Below, piece after piece: positions 39,140-52,000 of a stretch of DNA of 64,000 bases. Source of the DNA: Juglans regia (Eukaryota > Streptophyta > Magnoliopsida > Fagales > Juglandaceae). A program made the position numbers and the translations under genes. The stretch covers positions 27,045,370 through 27,109,369 of the forward strand of contig NC_049904.1 in NCBI RefSeq assembly GCF_001411555.2, read 5' to 3'. The notes under the pieces were generated by a model. The model searched no databases, had not been told where the DNA came from, and saw only the letters and a list, made by a program, of their open reading frames with translations. The first letter of the stretch is position 1; each line of letters begins with the position of its first letter.

Positions 39140-42100
39140 TAACACAAAAAAGAAAAGAAAGTGGAGATAATGGGATTCAAGCCATGAAGGAAATGGGAAG
39201 AAACTTTTGTTCTCCGTGTATTGAATTGAATCAATGAATCTGTACATTTTGAGGAAAATTAAATATAGCCTGCTACCTCTACTCTAACTGTAAAAACATA
39301 AATAACTAACTATTCAACTCATTGATAAAGAAAAAAAAGCAAAATAGAAAGAAAGGAAAAAGAATGTTACAGAATCTTCTGGTATTTAGCCCTTTTCTTG
39401 TGTGTATGTTGCAATGAGTGTACGACTTGTAGCTTGTGCTTCAGGTTGTAATACCCCCCCAACAAGATGGAGAATGGAGATTGACAATTTCTATATTGAG
39501 CAAATGAGACTGAAGAAGTGATGATGGCAGAGCTTTAGTAAGCAGATCAGCTCGTTGGAGGTGGGTAGGAATATGAGCTGTGGAAATGGAGCCTTCAAGA
39601 ATTTTCTCCTTAATGACATGATAGTCCAATTCAATGTATTTGGTGTGCTCGTGGAAGACATGATTTGCTACAATATGGAGAGTAGCTTGGTTATCACAAT
39701 AGAGTGTGGCTACTTGAGGATGTGACACATAGGGGTGTAATCGGTCCGGTCCGGTCCGGTCCGGTCCGGTTTTGGATAAAATTTAGGACCGAACCGGTAT
39801 GTACCGGTTTTGTATTTTTCAAAACTGATTACGCACCGGTTACCCTCCTAAACTGGTACTTCCGGTTTTACTGGTTTCCGGTCCGGTTCGGTCCGGTTTT
39901 TCAATTTTTTTAAAATGTAAATTTCACAATTTGTCATTAAAAATTTGTTTATAAAAAAAAATTGATTTAAAAAAAAACTGTTTTATACTTTTATTAATAT
40001 ATTAGATTATATAATAGTATTAATATTAGACTATTGGTATAGTTATAAGTTATATATTAGTATTAGTTATAAACTTTTAGTGATTTAGTATTAACATTTT
40101 ATGTAATAATTTATAAATTATAATAAGAAATTATTTCATATATGAATATATATATGTTATATATAAAATTTCACATAAAAATTTATAATTATACATTATA
40201 TATAAAACTTATATATATATATTAATATTTAATATATATAAAATATTTTGTATAAAACTTATATATAAAAATATTATTTTTTATTTTTTTTAATCAACCG
40301 GTCCGGTCCGGTTCGGTCCGGTCCAAAAAATCCCGGAACCGGAACCGGACGGAACCGGCCGGTTTTTAAGTTTTAAAAACCGGTTCCGGACCGGACCGGA
40401 CTGGTTCAAAACCGGTAAAACCGGTCCGGTCCGGTCCGGTTTTCCGGTTTAAATTTACACCCCTAGTGACACATGCAGATCAGCAAGAATGAATCGAATC
40501 CAAGTGAGTTCAAAAGATGTGGCAGCCATTGTTATATATTCAGCTTCAGCTAAGGAACGAGACACAACAATTTACTTTTTGGACTTCCAAGAAATTAAAG
40601 AGTGACCTAAAAACACACAATATCCAGTAACTGAATTGCGGGTGTCAGGGCAGGATGCCCAATTATAATCACAATATACAATCAGTTGTAATTCAGAGGA
40701 AGCATATAACAATAGGCCTTAACCAGGTGCAACATTGATGTATTGTAAGAATTTATGAGCAGCAGCTAAATGAACTGTGGTAGGCTTATCCATAAACTGA
40801 CTAAGAGTTTGAATTGGATAGCTAATGTCTGGGGGAGTGATGGTCAAGTATAATAACATGCCAATGAGTCTTCGATACACAGAGGGATCAGTGAGAGGCA
40901 TACCATCATCCTTTCTAAACTTTAAATTTTGTTCCATGGGAATCTTGGCAGGTTTTGACACTAAAACACCAGAATCGACAACAATATCTAGTGCATATTT
41001 GCGTTGGTAGATATGAATTACTTTTGGTGATGGAGCCACTTCAATCCCAAGAAAGTATCTCAAAGTCTTGAGATCTTTGATTTTAAATTTGTCATGCAAA
41101 CAATCTTTGATGGTAGTTATAGAATCCATTGAGTCACTAGCAACTAAAATGTCATCAACATAAACAAGTAAAGCTGTGAAACAAGTGCCACTAGTCATGG
41201 TAAAAAGACTGTAATTAGCTTTTGATTGAGTGAAACCAAAATCTAAAAGGCATGAAGTAAGTTTGGCATACCACTGCCATGAAGCTTGTTTCAAACCATA
41301 TAAGCTCTTGAGAAGTTTGCAAACCTATTGAGGCCCTCCTTGTGTAGCCTGGTGGCTTGTGCATTTGTATATCCTCTTCTAAGTCACCTTGGAGGAAGAC
41401 ATTATTTATATCAAATTGATGTAAATGCAAACCTCGGACAACAACAATGGAAATGAGACATCTCACAATAACCATCTTGGCTACTAGTGAGAATGTCTCA
41501 TGAGAATCAACTCCCTCCTGTTGGGTATACCCTTTTGCAACTAGTCTGGCTTTCAACCTTTCTATACTCCCATCTAAGTTTCTCTTAACTTTGTAAACAT
41601 ACTTATGACCTATGGCTTCATTCTCAGGGGTAAGTCAGTAAGAATCAAAGTCTCATTTTCCTCCACGGTTGATAATTCAGCATCCATGGCCTTGCATCAA
41701 CCAGAAATTTTAGTAGCTTGAGAATATGAGGTTGGTTCAAAATCAGTGGAAAGGCTAGTGGAAAAGGCTTGTAAAGTGGGCGAGAATAAATGATAAGAAA
41801 GATAATTCTGCAAAGGAAAAGAACAATTAGTGTGAGAGGGAGATGCTTGAACCAAATCTTGAGAATCTGAAGTGATGGTAGCCTGTTGATAGTGGAAATC
41901 TTGAAGGTAACTAGGGGCTGTTCTAGTCCTAAATGACCTACGGAGAGGTGGTTGAGATGAAGGTGATGATGGGCTATTATCATTAGGTGAGTTAGGAGTA
42001 AGAGATGGGGTAATTTCAGGCTCAAGAGTGGTAGGAAGAGGATCGATATGCACAGATTAAGAAGATGATGGTAAACTATCATGAGTAGATTTTGAAGATG

Positions 42101-42350
42101 GGGATGGATAGGTCATTGGTTCTGGTGAGATGAAAACATAGTCATGCTGAGTGTGTTTAGCAGATTCAATAGGGGAAGATGACATCTCTAGAAATGAAAG
42201 TAGAGTGAGTGTCAAGATCCAACAACTTATAACCCTTTACCCCAAAGGGGTAACCCAGGAAATTAAGCACACTTCTTGCCCCTTGGATCAAATTTCTTTC
42301 TACCATGTGAGAGTGTTGATACAAAACAAGGCACCCGAAGACCATTAGAT
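39140..42350 (-). mobile_element. Truncated, degenerate Copia retrotransposon segment
   Basis: On the minus strand, read from right to left: integrase C-terminal part (FLGYPFGVKGYKLLDLDTH, about 42270), a Pro/Ser-rich linker with RRSFRTRTAPSYLQDFHYQ (about 41930-41880), reverse transcriptase with KARLVAKGYTQQEGVD (41550-41500) and the catalytic YVDDILVASDS (about 41170-41140), then RNase H with YCDNQATLHIVANHVFHEH and LLTKALP (39705-39520), ending SCWGG near 39450. Frames shift around 41300, and stops interrupt it elsewhere. The 5' LTR, gag and protease are missing; no LTR pair is recognised. It lies inside the ankyrin pseudogene and contains a hAT element at 39730-40465. Confidence 0.8.
39730..40465. 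mobile_element. Non-autonomous hAT element, deletion derivative of the 46479-53079 family
   Basis: The ends are TAGGGGTGTAA and TTACACCCCTA, perfect 11-bp inverted repeats, flanked by GTGACACA at 39722-39729 and 40466-40473. Arms carry multiple CCGGT(CC) units. The interior of 736 bp has no coding capacity, but both arms match, reversed, the two ends of the long hAT at 46479-53079 (for example GTAAATTTCACAATTTGTCA here against its reverse near 52890). It inserted into Copia RNase H sequence, just before the YCDNQ block. Confidence 0.85.
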
Positions 42351-42490
42351 GCTTAGAGCTTGCAAAAAAATGCCTTCTTGTTTCTTCCAAATTAATCTTG
42401 CACTTTTAAGATCTCACGTTTGAGTTTATTTCCTTCACTAATAACAACTATTTTTCGACTTAAATAGCATGCATGATAAGGGTGACTTGT

Positions 42491-43560
42491 ATATATCTGT
42501 ATGTGGCTCCATGTTATAATATGTATATATGTACGGACTTTGACCTGATCAAAGCATGCATTCTTATGATGCATTAATAGACATCGAAAAGGACATATAT
42601 AATTACGTAATGAACTTAATTAAACTCGTTGTGAATGATTAATTAAGGCCCAGCCTTCCTGAGCATCTACATATCTCTTTTCTTGGTATATATAGCTGTA
42701 AATGGAGAATGAAACAGAAAATCATCAGAATTAAAGGAAGATAATAATTTTGTTCACAGGCAACTTTGCCGGCAAAAGATGTCGGCCTGTGAAGGGTTGA
42801 ATATCAAAATTGGAATGGCTCTCTCTCAATGATGCGAAAGCTATACTACTTCTCGGTGTATGGGTATATTATTTATGGGAAATACTCTAGTCATAAAGTG
42901 ATTATATATATAAAAACTGTATGACTATATTTAATAAAAAAACAAAAATAACTTTTATACTCATTAATGATGTTGCAGGCCGTTTTTACGTGATATCAAT
43001 AATGAGCTTTACTACTCATCATCTCTATGTATTATACTTTTTTTACTAATTGAGTTTTTTTACTCATCATTCATATACCAGATATTCGGTAAAAGAAAAA
43101 TTAAAAATTAAAAAATTATATGTGGCGTGTGATATGAAGATGATGAGTAGAATTTTTGAACATTGTCATGTTTGGTGTATCAATAAATAAATTTGAAGCA
43201 TGTCTCTAACCGTTTAATTTCCACAAAATTGCAGGAATTTCAAGAATATACAATGCAATGTGGAGAATTTATATAATGAAGCCAAAGGTGCGACTCATTT
43301 TCTTGTGTGTATTGATCCGTACCCGGAAATGAGTTGTGTATTTTTAGGATATTCAAATCCCAAGTATTATGAAAAATAATGGATTAATTAGAGATCGATT
43401 TAATAAGTAAAAATCGCACTTTTTTTTTTTAACAGTGAATATCACTATTTCTCAAATTTAAAAACTTAGATACCTTAAAACCGTATTAATTTAACATTAC
43501 TAATCAATCGTATTCTTCATTCATGCACATCATTTGACTGTTCTTATAAATACCTTTAAA
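42491..43560. other. Intergenic, no gene seen
   Basis: AT-rich sequence between the pseudogene and the next CACTA-like element. A family B-like fragment lies near 42885-42960. No exon of the ankyrin gene could be recognised here. Confidence 0.45.
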
Positions 43561-44289
43561 CTCGCTGAGAAAAACTATTTCCGGTGATATTTATCGTCAA
43601 AAAAGGTTAATAAATCGCCGCAAATAACTCATTACTTTTCCCAACATTTTAAATTATTGTCGACATTGTATTTTTCCAGCAGGTATGTGTCGCCGCAAAA
43701 TATTATTTGTGACGATTAAATATCGCTGCAAATATGTTTTGTTGGCCAAAAAAATTTCTGACGAATTTTACTCGCCGGAAAAGGTGTTTCATAAAATTAA
43801 AAAAATAATAATAGCACTCTCTCTCTCTCCCTCTCTGCGATCTAATTATCATAATAGCTAATCTTTTATCATAACAAACAACATATAAACATATACATAT
43901 TCAATTGCTGTTATCCACCCCTAAGAAATACACATGGAAACAGTATGTGACATACCATAAGTGCATTGGCAAGCTGTAAAACAATTGGTAGGTGCGCACA
44001 ATATATCATTGCACCATCACATGATATAACTCAAATAACAAGTCTGAACTTAAAATACTGATACAGAAGGAAGAAAACATACTCACATGCCAAGAGTATC
44101 AAACAGAGAAGCAAATGGTAACCTCACAACTGGACCATTATGTGCATTCCCTTCAATATCCGGATAAGATTCGATGAATGATATGAGCCTTAAACGTACA
44201 TTGAAAAACATATCTCGCATTAATGATGAAAACGGATGTGATAATATTTTAAAGAAGCAAAAGTATAGTGTGATCAACACACATTTTCT

Positions 44290-44377
44290 CATGGCCACAT
44301 AGCCACAGAGGATTTGCACAACCACACCCATGGCAAGCCTTATGATAATATCCTGAGTCTCTTTATGGAAGCATGAC
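44290..44377 (-). pseudogene. Exon fragment resembling an MLO-family membrane protein
   Basis: The minus strand after an AG acceptor reads [20 protein letters not shown] followed by QILCGYV, which fits the conserved late transmembrane region of MLO proteins (family form 'SCFH....D..IRI.MGV..Q.LCSYVTLPLYALVTQMG'). The match stops after CGYV. The next sequence leftward (to 44083) encodes [20 protein letters not shown], which I do not recognise. It is a fragment, not a gene. Identification is from recalled family motifs. Confidence 0.5.
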
Positions 44378-45167
44378 CTAAAATCAAATTTATATTGTAA
44401 TTTGAAGCAAAGTTAGTAGATCAGCTAGGATTTGATTCCCTTTACTTAATAACACAAAGGGTACATAGAAAATAAGAACAAAGTACCCTATATATTGCCG
44501 CACGTTCCAAAACATGATAAAATAAACTATTGATCTTGGTTTGACATTTCTCTCAGACTACTAGCTAGTCATGTCATGTGTTAAGTACCAATTGCATGCA
44601 TATATAATCTGAGAGATCATTTTGGGTTATAAGTACTTCATCTTGTAGCCATGCACCTCTAACCAGGCCAATATAAAACAATCTATGAAGGCTCTATTAA
44701 AGATAAAGCTATCGGCCACTTGCATTGAACGGTGTGTACGTACGTAGTTAATTTAATCAAGCAAACTCAACTTTTCATCATTTATCTATTTATATACAAT
44801 GCATAGAGAAGACTCGCAACTCACATAATTGCAATGATGAGAGATGAATTACTCGTCAAAGCTATAAATTATTAGAAACATTAAAATCTGTTTAAGTTTA
44901 TTAGGAATGTTGGAAATGACACTAATTACCACTCGTACGTATTTTCTAAACTCAAAAAGTTGAAACCAAATAATCGTACACTTTTTATACGAGTATTAGC
45001 TTCATATCTTTTTTCCCACCTTTGATTGTTTAGTGTGGTGGGGGTTGCCACTAATATAGATTCCATGACAATATAGGAGCTGCGGCCAGCTTCTTTTCCA
45101 TATTTGATTGCTTGCCACTAAAATGCTAAAATCCTCGATGTTCACCAACTGAAGATACTAGCTAGCC

Positions 45168-45168
<1 letters not shown>

Positions 45169-45211
<43 letters not shown>
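45169..45211. repeat. (TA)n microsatellite
   Basis: About 20 TA units between the captured ACA exons and the unrecognised left part of the CACTA-like element. Confidence 0.95.
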
Positions 45212-45213
<2 letters not shown>

Positions 45214-45367
45214 ATGTGTCATGCGTAGTACAAGCAATGGAAACAGCAAAAGAGAAACGTATGAGTGATGACCATTACCTTGTATGCTGGTTTATGAGGT
45301 CATCCACAATAATTCACTATCAGAGAGAGAGAGAGATAGAGAGAGAGCAGTCCCAAGTCTAATTTAC

Positions 45368-46100
45368 CTGACCAAAAGAACAACCAAGACAGAGACAGCT
45401 ACTGAAAGTCCAACTATACCAATGAGAGTTGCAACCCCATTTAGGCGTACCTAAAACAAATGATTTAAAAGTAAACATAATGTGCAAATATGAGTTTCAA
45501 GAAAGATAACAGACCTGCAATGGTGTCTCTTCACCATTGTCTTCTGAAATACTAGACATGAGCAATCCCCACTCAGTATTCATCCCACCACTAGTCACCT
45601 AGTACATAAACAAATAAAAGGAACATATATAACATGGGTATACCACAAAGCAAGTTGGCTCAATGTGAGAGACTGACCAGATATAAAAGGTTTCAAATAC
45701 ATGTATAGATTCATAAAGAAAAGTTTTTTCCATCTCCAGCAAGAGAAAGGTAAATCCCTAAAAAGAACAATATTTTTTATAAAAGTGAAAACAATCATAT
45801 ATGAAATATAGAGACATCAAAATAACTGATCCATATGTGAAAATTATACACTTATGCTTTCAGGGGATAAAAATAAACTCCAACGTAATGTTTTTTTTTT
45901 TTGAAAACAAGCTTCCCTTTTCTCGAAAATTGTTTAATCTAGGCAATTGCGTCAATGTTTCTTATCCCACTATGTTTTATATGGTACTAATAGATATTAG
46001 AATATATATAAGATATACTTGCTAAAAAAGCTAAGAAAATCATATATACCAGCATGGTGCCACTCCCATCTGTAATTTTGCAGCCAGACATCAGAAACCC
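45368..46100 (-). pseudogene. Three-exon fragment of an ACA8/10-type autoinhibited Ca2+-ATPase gene
   Basis: On the minus strand three exons keep good splice sites. The first (about 46100 to 46050) encodes FLMSGCKITDGSGTML before GTATAT; the second (45598-45515) encodes VTSGGMNTEWGLLMSSISED and EETPLQ; the third (45450-45368) encodes VRLNGVATLIGIVGLSVAVS and LVVLLVR before GTAAAT. This is the actuator-domain end and the following membrane helix of plant ACA pumps (family form 'VTGVGINTEWGLLMASISED'). The phosphorylation site DKTG and all later domains are absent. A second residue change (SGGM for GVGI/V) is visible. Retained introns mean genomic DNA, not cDNA, was copied. Confidence 0.8.
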
Positions 46101-46835
46101 AGACATAAAAATTCATGAGCAAAGAGGGTATGGCTAGCATCCCAATATGCTAGCCATACCATCCACATTAGAAACAAAAGACTGTAATCCTTACCCTTCA
46201 CAAGAGTATCACTGCCAATATCTTTTTCCTTGAGTAGTGAGTGTTAAAAAAAAGATTAAATCATTTCCATGGAAGCTCAGAGGGTGGTGGTGATCCAGGA
46301 TGCATCAACAAAAGGTGAAAGCACGCTAATTTTCTCCCAACAAAAGATTAAATGACTCCAGATTTGAAACTTGCTACAAAGTATGTTATTCCAACTTGGC
46401 CGCAAAACCTGCTGCTTGAGTAACTTAACATATTTTCATTTGGCAAGAGACTTTTATTTATAAGGCCATATGTATATGTAGGGGTGTAATTTCAATCCGG
46501 AAAACCGGTCTGGACCGGACAGGACCGGTTATTCTAATGTAGAAACTGGCCGATTCCGGTTTTAGGAATTTTCGGCCCGGACTGGACCAGGCCGGACCGG
46601 TTAATTAAAAATATATATAAAAAAATAATATTTATATTATTGTATATATAAGTTTCATACAAAATATTATATATATATATTAATAATTAATATATATAAG
46701 TTTTATATATTATATATAATTATAAATTTTTATGTGAAATTTTTATATATAATTATATATATGAAATAATATCATATATGAAATAATTTCTTATTATAAT
46801 TTCTAAATTATTATATAAAATGTTAATACTAAATC

Positions 46836-48000
46836 ACTAAAAGTTTATAACTAATACTAATAGTCTAATATAGACTAATGACTATAGTTATACTTGTAAT
46901 TAATACTACAATTTTTTACTAAAAGTTTATAACTAATACTAATAGTCTAATATAGACTAATGACTATAGTTATACTTGTAATTAATACTACAATTTTTTT
47001 CTAAAAGTTTATAACTAATACTAATATATAACTTATAACTATACAAATAGTCTAATATTAATATTATTATATAATCTAATATATTATTTAGCTATATTAA
47101 TATATAAGTCTATAACTAATAGTTATAGACTATTTAACTATTTAACTAATACTAATAGTCTAATATAAACTATAGATTATACTTACACTTATAATTAATA
47201 ATAAATTTTTTTACTAAAAGTTTATAAGTAATACTAATATATAACTATACTAATAGGCTAATATCAATACTATTATATAGTCTAATATATTATATAACTA
47301 ATAAGCTATACTAATATATAAGTCTATAACTATTTAACTAATAGTCTAATACTAATAGTTTAATATAGACTATAGACTATAGTTATAGTTATACTATATA
47401 ATATAGTTATACTAAATCACTATAATTAGTACTAATATATAACTTTACTAATATGCTAATATTAATATTATTATATAATCTAATATATTATATAGCTATA
47501 CTAATATATAAGTCTATAACTATTTAACTAATATTAATAGTTTAATATAGACTATAGTTATAGTTATACTAATATTGTTATACTAAATCACTATAACTAG
47601 TACTAATATATAACTATACTAATATGCTAATATTAATATTATTATATAGTCTAATATATTATATAGCTATACTAATATATAAGTCTATAACTATTTAACT
47701 AATATTAATAATTTAATATAGACTATAGTTATAGTTATACTAATATAGTTATACTAAATCACTATAACTAGTACTAATATATAACTATTCTAATATGCTA
47801 ACATTAATATTATTATATAGTCTAATATATTATATAGCTATACTAATATATAAGTCTATAACTATTTAACTAATATTAATAGTTTAATATAGACTATAGT
47901 TATAGTTATACTAATATAGTTCTACTAAATCACCATAACTAATATAATACTAATATATAACTATACTAGTAGGCTATGATTAATACTATTAGACTATGGT
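46836..48000. repeat. AT-rich tandem array inside the hAT left arm, units of about 171-206 bp
   Basis: The word TAATATATTATATAGCTATA, or close forms, recurs at 47077, 47283, 47481, 47652 and 47823, giving spacings of 206, 198, 171 and 171 bp. A separate pair of about 80-bp units containing ATAGACTAATGACTATAGTT lies at 46840-47000. Confidence 0.8.
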
Positions 48001-48229
48001 ATATTAAATGTATTACAAATATATATATTATATAGTCTATTATATAAAATATTTGACTATAGTATATTAAATGTATTACAAATATATAAAAATTTTAATT
48101 ATCTTTTAAAAAAAAACACATTGAAAAGATTCAAAGAATTAAATTTTAATTAAATAGTAAAGGGCAAAGGCCAAACGGTGCCATTTTAATCTATTTGAAA
48201 AGTGAAAAGTGAAAACCCTAAAGTTGGAA

Positions 48230-49095
48230 CTCATCTCTTCGCGAACTCAACACTCAGTAGTCAGAGGCGCAGCGTCTTCGACTCTTCGTCTCTCACTTCT
48301 CACTCACTCTGCTCTCGCCCCTCGCAGCAAGCTCTCTCCGTCTCACAAAGTTCTGAGTTCTCACTCACTCTGCTCTCGCCTCTCGCACGGTGGCTCACTC
48401 TTTCGCAGTCGCAGCTCTCTCTCTCCGTCTCTCACTCTCTCGTCTCTCACACTCAACTCTCCCGACTCTCACTCTCTCGTCTCTCAACTCTCTCGTCGCT
48501 CTCAATCTCTCTTCTCTCAACGCTCTCAGCCCGTCTCAGTCTCTCTGCCTATCTGCCCCCAGCCCGAGGTAAGTTTTTTTTTTTAAATTACATACTAGCA
48601 GAAGCCTACTATGATTTTTGTGATTGGATTTTGTGATATTAGGGTTTTTGTGATTAGGTTTTGTGATTTTGGGATGTTTGTGAATCTTGATTGCCGATTG
48701 AGTTGATTGGATTTTGTGATATTAGGGTTTTTTTTTAATCTGAAATTTATTAGTGTTTGATAGTTTGTTATTACCGATTGGGTTGTTGTTGGTTGTGGCC
48801 TAGGCTTTGTCGTTGAATTGGTCTAATGTCCATTCTCCTGTAATGAAATGAACCATTCTACTCAAACCTTAATTAGGTTGATCGGTAAAAGGCAGTCCAT
48901 GTATGTGTGGTATTTAATGTTAACACCAGGTAACTTACCCAAATAAAATGAATGGCCTAGATCAGTGGATGGTTAACATGTATAGAAACCTAAGGAACCA
49001 TGGGATTTTTCAGATTTTACAATCATTCATTGCGAGTAAGCTTTTCTAAATATGATCAACAATTAATGTTTATTTTTATTACTACAGAATCACAT
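48230..49095 (+). other. Probable 5' leader exon and first intron of the hAT transposase gene
   Basis: A CT-rich segment (about 48230-48568) ends at a consensus donor, CCGAG|GTAAGT at 48569, and an acceptor TTACTACAG ends at 49087, eight bases before the transposase ATG. The Ser/Leu-rich frames in the CT-rich segment are low complexity and more likely untranslated leader than protein. Confidence 0.5.
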
Positions 49096-52000
49096 ATGGA
49101 ACCTTCAAATGAAACGGAAACACACGACAATATTCAACCTACAATGGAAAGAAGTCAAAGGACTGTGGAATCAATGGCGACTAATGATCCGCTTTCTCTC
49201 AAATCCAATATAAGTAAGCCATCTATTGGTAGGAAAAGATCAATAGTTTGGGATTACTTTACAAAGATTTGTACTAAGGATAAGTTGAAACCTAAGGCTT
49301 CATGTAACCTTTGTGGAATGACTTATACTTGTGATCCTAATATAAATGGCACAAAATCAATGTTGGGGCACTTGGAAAAAACATGTAAGAAGTCTCCACT
49401 TAAGAAAGTAGATAGAAACCAATCTATATTGGGTTTCCAGTCTGGATCAAGCAGTGGGGGGCTTGTACCTATTTCTTTTAGGCTACATTTGGGTAGCCAA
49501 CATATCTCAACACTTTCCAAGTATTCTCGTACTATTGAAAATACTGTACATGCCAAATGCAATGAACCATCTTCGTATCAAAGTCTTTCAAAAAATCACT
49601 ATAATATTTATAACTATTATATATAAATAAAAATAAAAATCAATAATATTTATCACTATTATATATAAATAAAAAATAAAACCACTATAATATTTATCAT
49701 TATTAAATATAAATAAAAAATAAAATCACTATAATATTTATCACTATAATATATCAATAAAAAATAAAATCATTATAATATATAAATAAAAAATAACATT
49801 ACTATAATATTTATCACTATTATATATATATAAATAAGATCATAATAATATTTATCCCTATTATATATAAATTAAAAATAAAGTCATTATAATATTTATC
49901 ATTATTATATATAAAAATAAAATAAAATCACTACAATATTTATTAATATTAAAAAATCACTATAATAAAATCACTATAATATTTATTACTAAAAATAAAA
50001 TCACTATAATATTTATGGGACCCACACATTTTTCAACTAACTATCCAAAAGTCAACAACTCAACATACTTCACACATCGAAACTACTCAAAATACTCTCA
50101 ATGGGACCCACAAACTCACTACAATCTCTACTCATAACTATTCACAAACATTCTCAACACTTCTCAGGTATTTTCACTACCCAAGCGTAGCCTTAGTGTT
50201 GAGGCATGTAAAGAAGCTTTAGCAGAAATGTTGGTTGTTGATGAGCTTCCTTTTAAACATGTGGAAGGGGAGAGATTTAAGAACTCCATGCTTGTTTTGC
50301 AACCTAGATGGAATGCGATTTCATCACGTGTAACGGTTGTAAAAGATATTTATAAACTTTATTTGAGAGAGAAAGACAATCTGAAAAGTGCTCTTAAGGG
50401 CCAGCGCATTTGTCTAACCACGGATACATGGACATTCGTGCAAAAGTTTAACTACATGTGTCTCACTGCACATTTTATTGATGAAGATTGGAACATGCAC
50501 AAAAACATTATCAATTTTTGCAAGGTTGAAAACCATAAGGGTGAGACACTATGTAAACAAATTGAAATGTGTTTGCTAGAATGGGGAAGGCCCAAAATAT
50601 TTACAATTACACTTGATAATGCAAGTTCAAATAATGAGATAGTTTCGTATCTCAAAAGAAAGACAAGAAATAGAAGGGATACTATTTTGGAACATGAGTT
50701 CTTGCATATGAAATGTTATGCTCATAACTTGAACTTGATTGTTCGGGATGGGTTGAAAGAATATGATCAATCAATTGCAAGAATTAGAGGAGCTGTGAAG
50801 TATGTAAAATCATCTTTACAAAGGTGGAATACATTTAAGTAATGTTGTGACAGTGAAAACATTACTTGTAAAAGTGGTGTATGCTTAGATGTAGCAACCC
50901 GTTGGAACTCCACTTATATGATGTTGGATAGGGCTGAAAAGTTTCAAAAAGCGTTCCAACAGCTAGAGGATGAAGATTTGGGATATATTAAGAGTGTTGG
51001 GGAGGATGATAGTGATAATGATGATGGTGTTAGTGAGTTGGGTAAAGGAGGGGCATCCAAGTTAGGGCCTCCAACCATGAATGATTGAGATAAGAGTAGG
51101 TTGTTTGTAAAATTTTTGAAACTTTTTTATGATGCAACCTTGCGTTTCTCGGGGACCAATTATGTCACTTGCAATAGTTTTTTATTTGAGCTAGCAACAA
51201 TTCAAGCTGCAATTAATTTGGAGTGTGTGGAAGAGCCTCATAATTTGAGGATAATGGAATTTAGTATGAAATCTAAATGTGAGAAGTATTGGAAAAATAT
51301 TGAAAAAATGAATATTTTGTTATATGTTGAGTTGGTTTTTGATCCTCGGTATAAAATGCGTGGTCTAACATATATTTTTGAAGGAATATATGAGGATAAT
51401 AGTTCAAAAGTTCTTATGTTGGTGGATCGGGTTCAAGATGCCTTGACTCGTTTATATGATAGTTATTGTGAAAATGATGAAAGTAATGTTGGGGTACAAG
51501 ATCAAACTACAAGCCAATCAAGTGAGAGAGGGGCTAGTAGTACAAGTTCAACTGCTGGGGTAGGTCAAGGTAATTTCAGATTATTAATCCATGCACAAAT
51601 TAAGAAGCATTTGGAGTTGGATAACTGTTTGGCGACTAAATTTGAATTGGAGAGATATTTATTTGAAAAATGTGAAGAAGATGATGTGAAATTTGACTTG
51701 TTGACTTGGTGGAAGGTCAACTCCATTAGATATCGCGTGCTTTCAAGAGTTGTGTGGGATGTTCTTGCAGTTCCGATATATACAGTGGCCTCTGAGTCAG
51801 CTTTTAGCACAGCAGGTCAAGTACTTAATCCTTTCCGCAGTAGCCTATCTCCACTTATGGTAAAAGCTCTTATTTGTACACAAAATTGGCTGCATTCTTC
51901 TGCCCCGATTAACATTCGTACTTTAATAGATGATGTTGAGGAGTTTGAGAAAATTGATACAGGTATGTAGCATCATTCACCTTTTCTTTAAGTATATTTA

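Larger units (their letters stand above)
34346..42490 (+). pseudogene. Ankyrin/PGG gene copy, destroyed by stop, frameshift and two insertions
   Basis: Homologous to the edge gene at 63087. The promoter is conserved, with TATATAA at 34249-34255 about 95 bp before the ATG at 34346. The frame reaches a TAA at 34430-34432, where the edge gene has an open Pro-Tyr-Arg context; a two-base gain lies near 34517-34526. At 34566 exon 1 is broken by a CACTA-like element and resumes at 38968 (CTACTTCGATGTTTCC) to 39139. There it is cut by a truncated Copia segment that replaces about 275 bp corresponding to 63476-63750. Intron 1 sequence resumes near 42350 (CTTAGAGCTTGCA) and runs to about 42490. Exons 2-5 are not found. 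It cannot encode a functional protein. Confidence 0.85.

Noticed and set aside
45801..46025. Plus-strand 74-residue frame
   Set aside because: It lies in the intron region of the captured ACA fragment, opposite strand, and has no domain.
48202..48636. 144-residue Ser/Leu-rich frame at the start of the hAT gene
   Set aside because: Low-complexity CT-rich sequence crossed by a good splice donor at 48569; better explained as leader exon.
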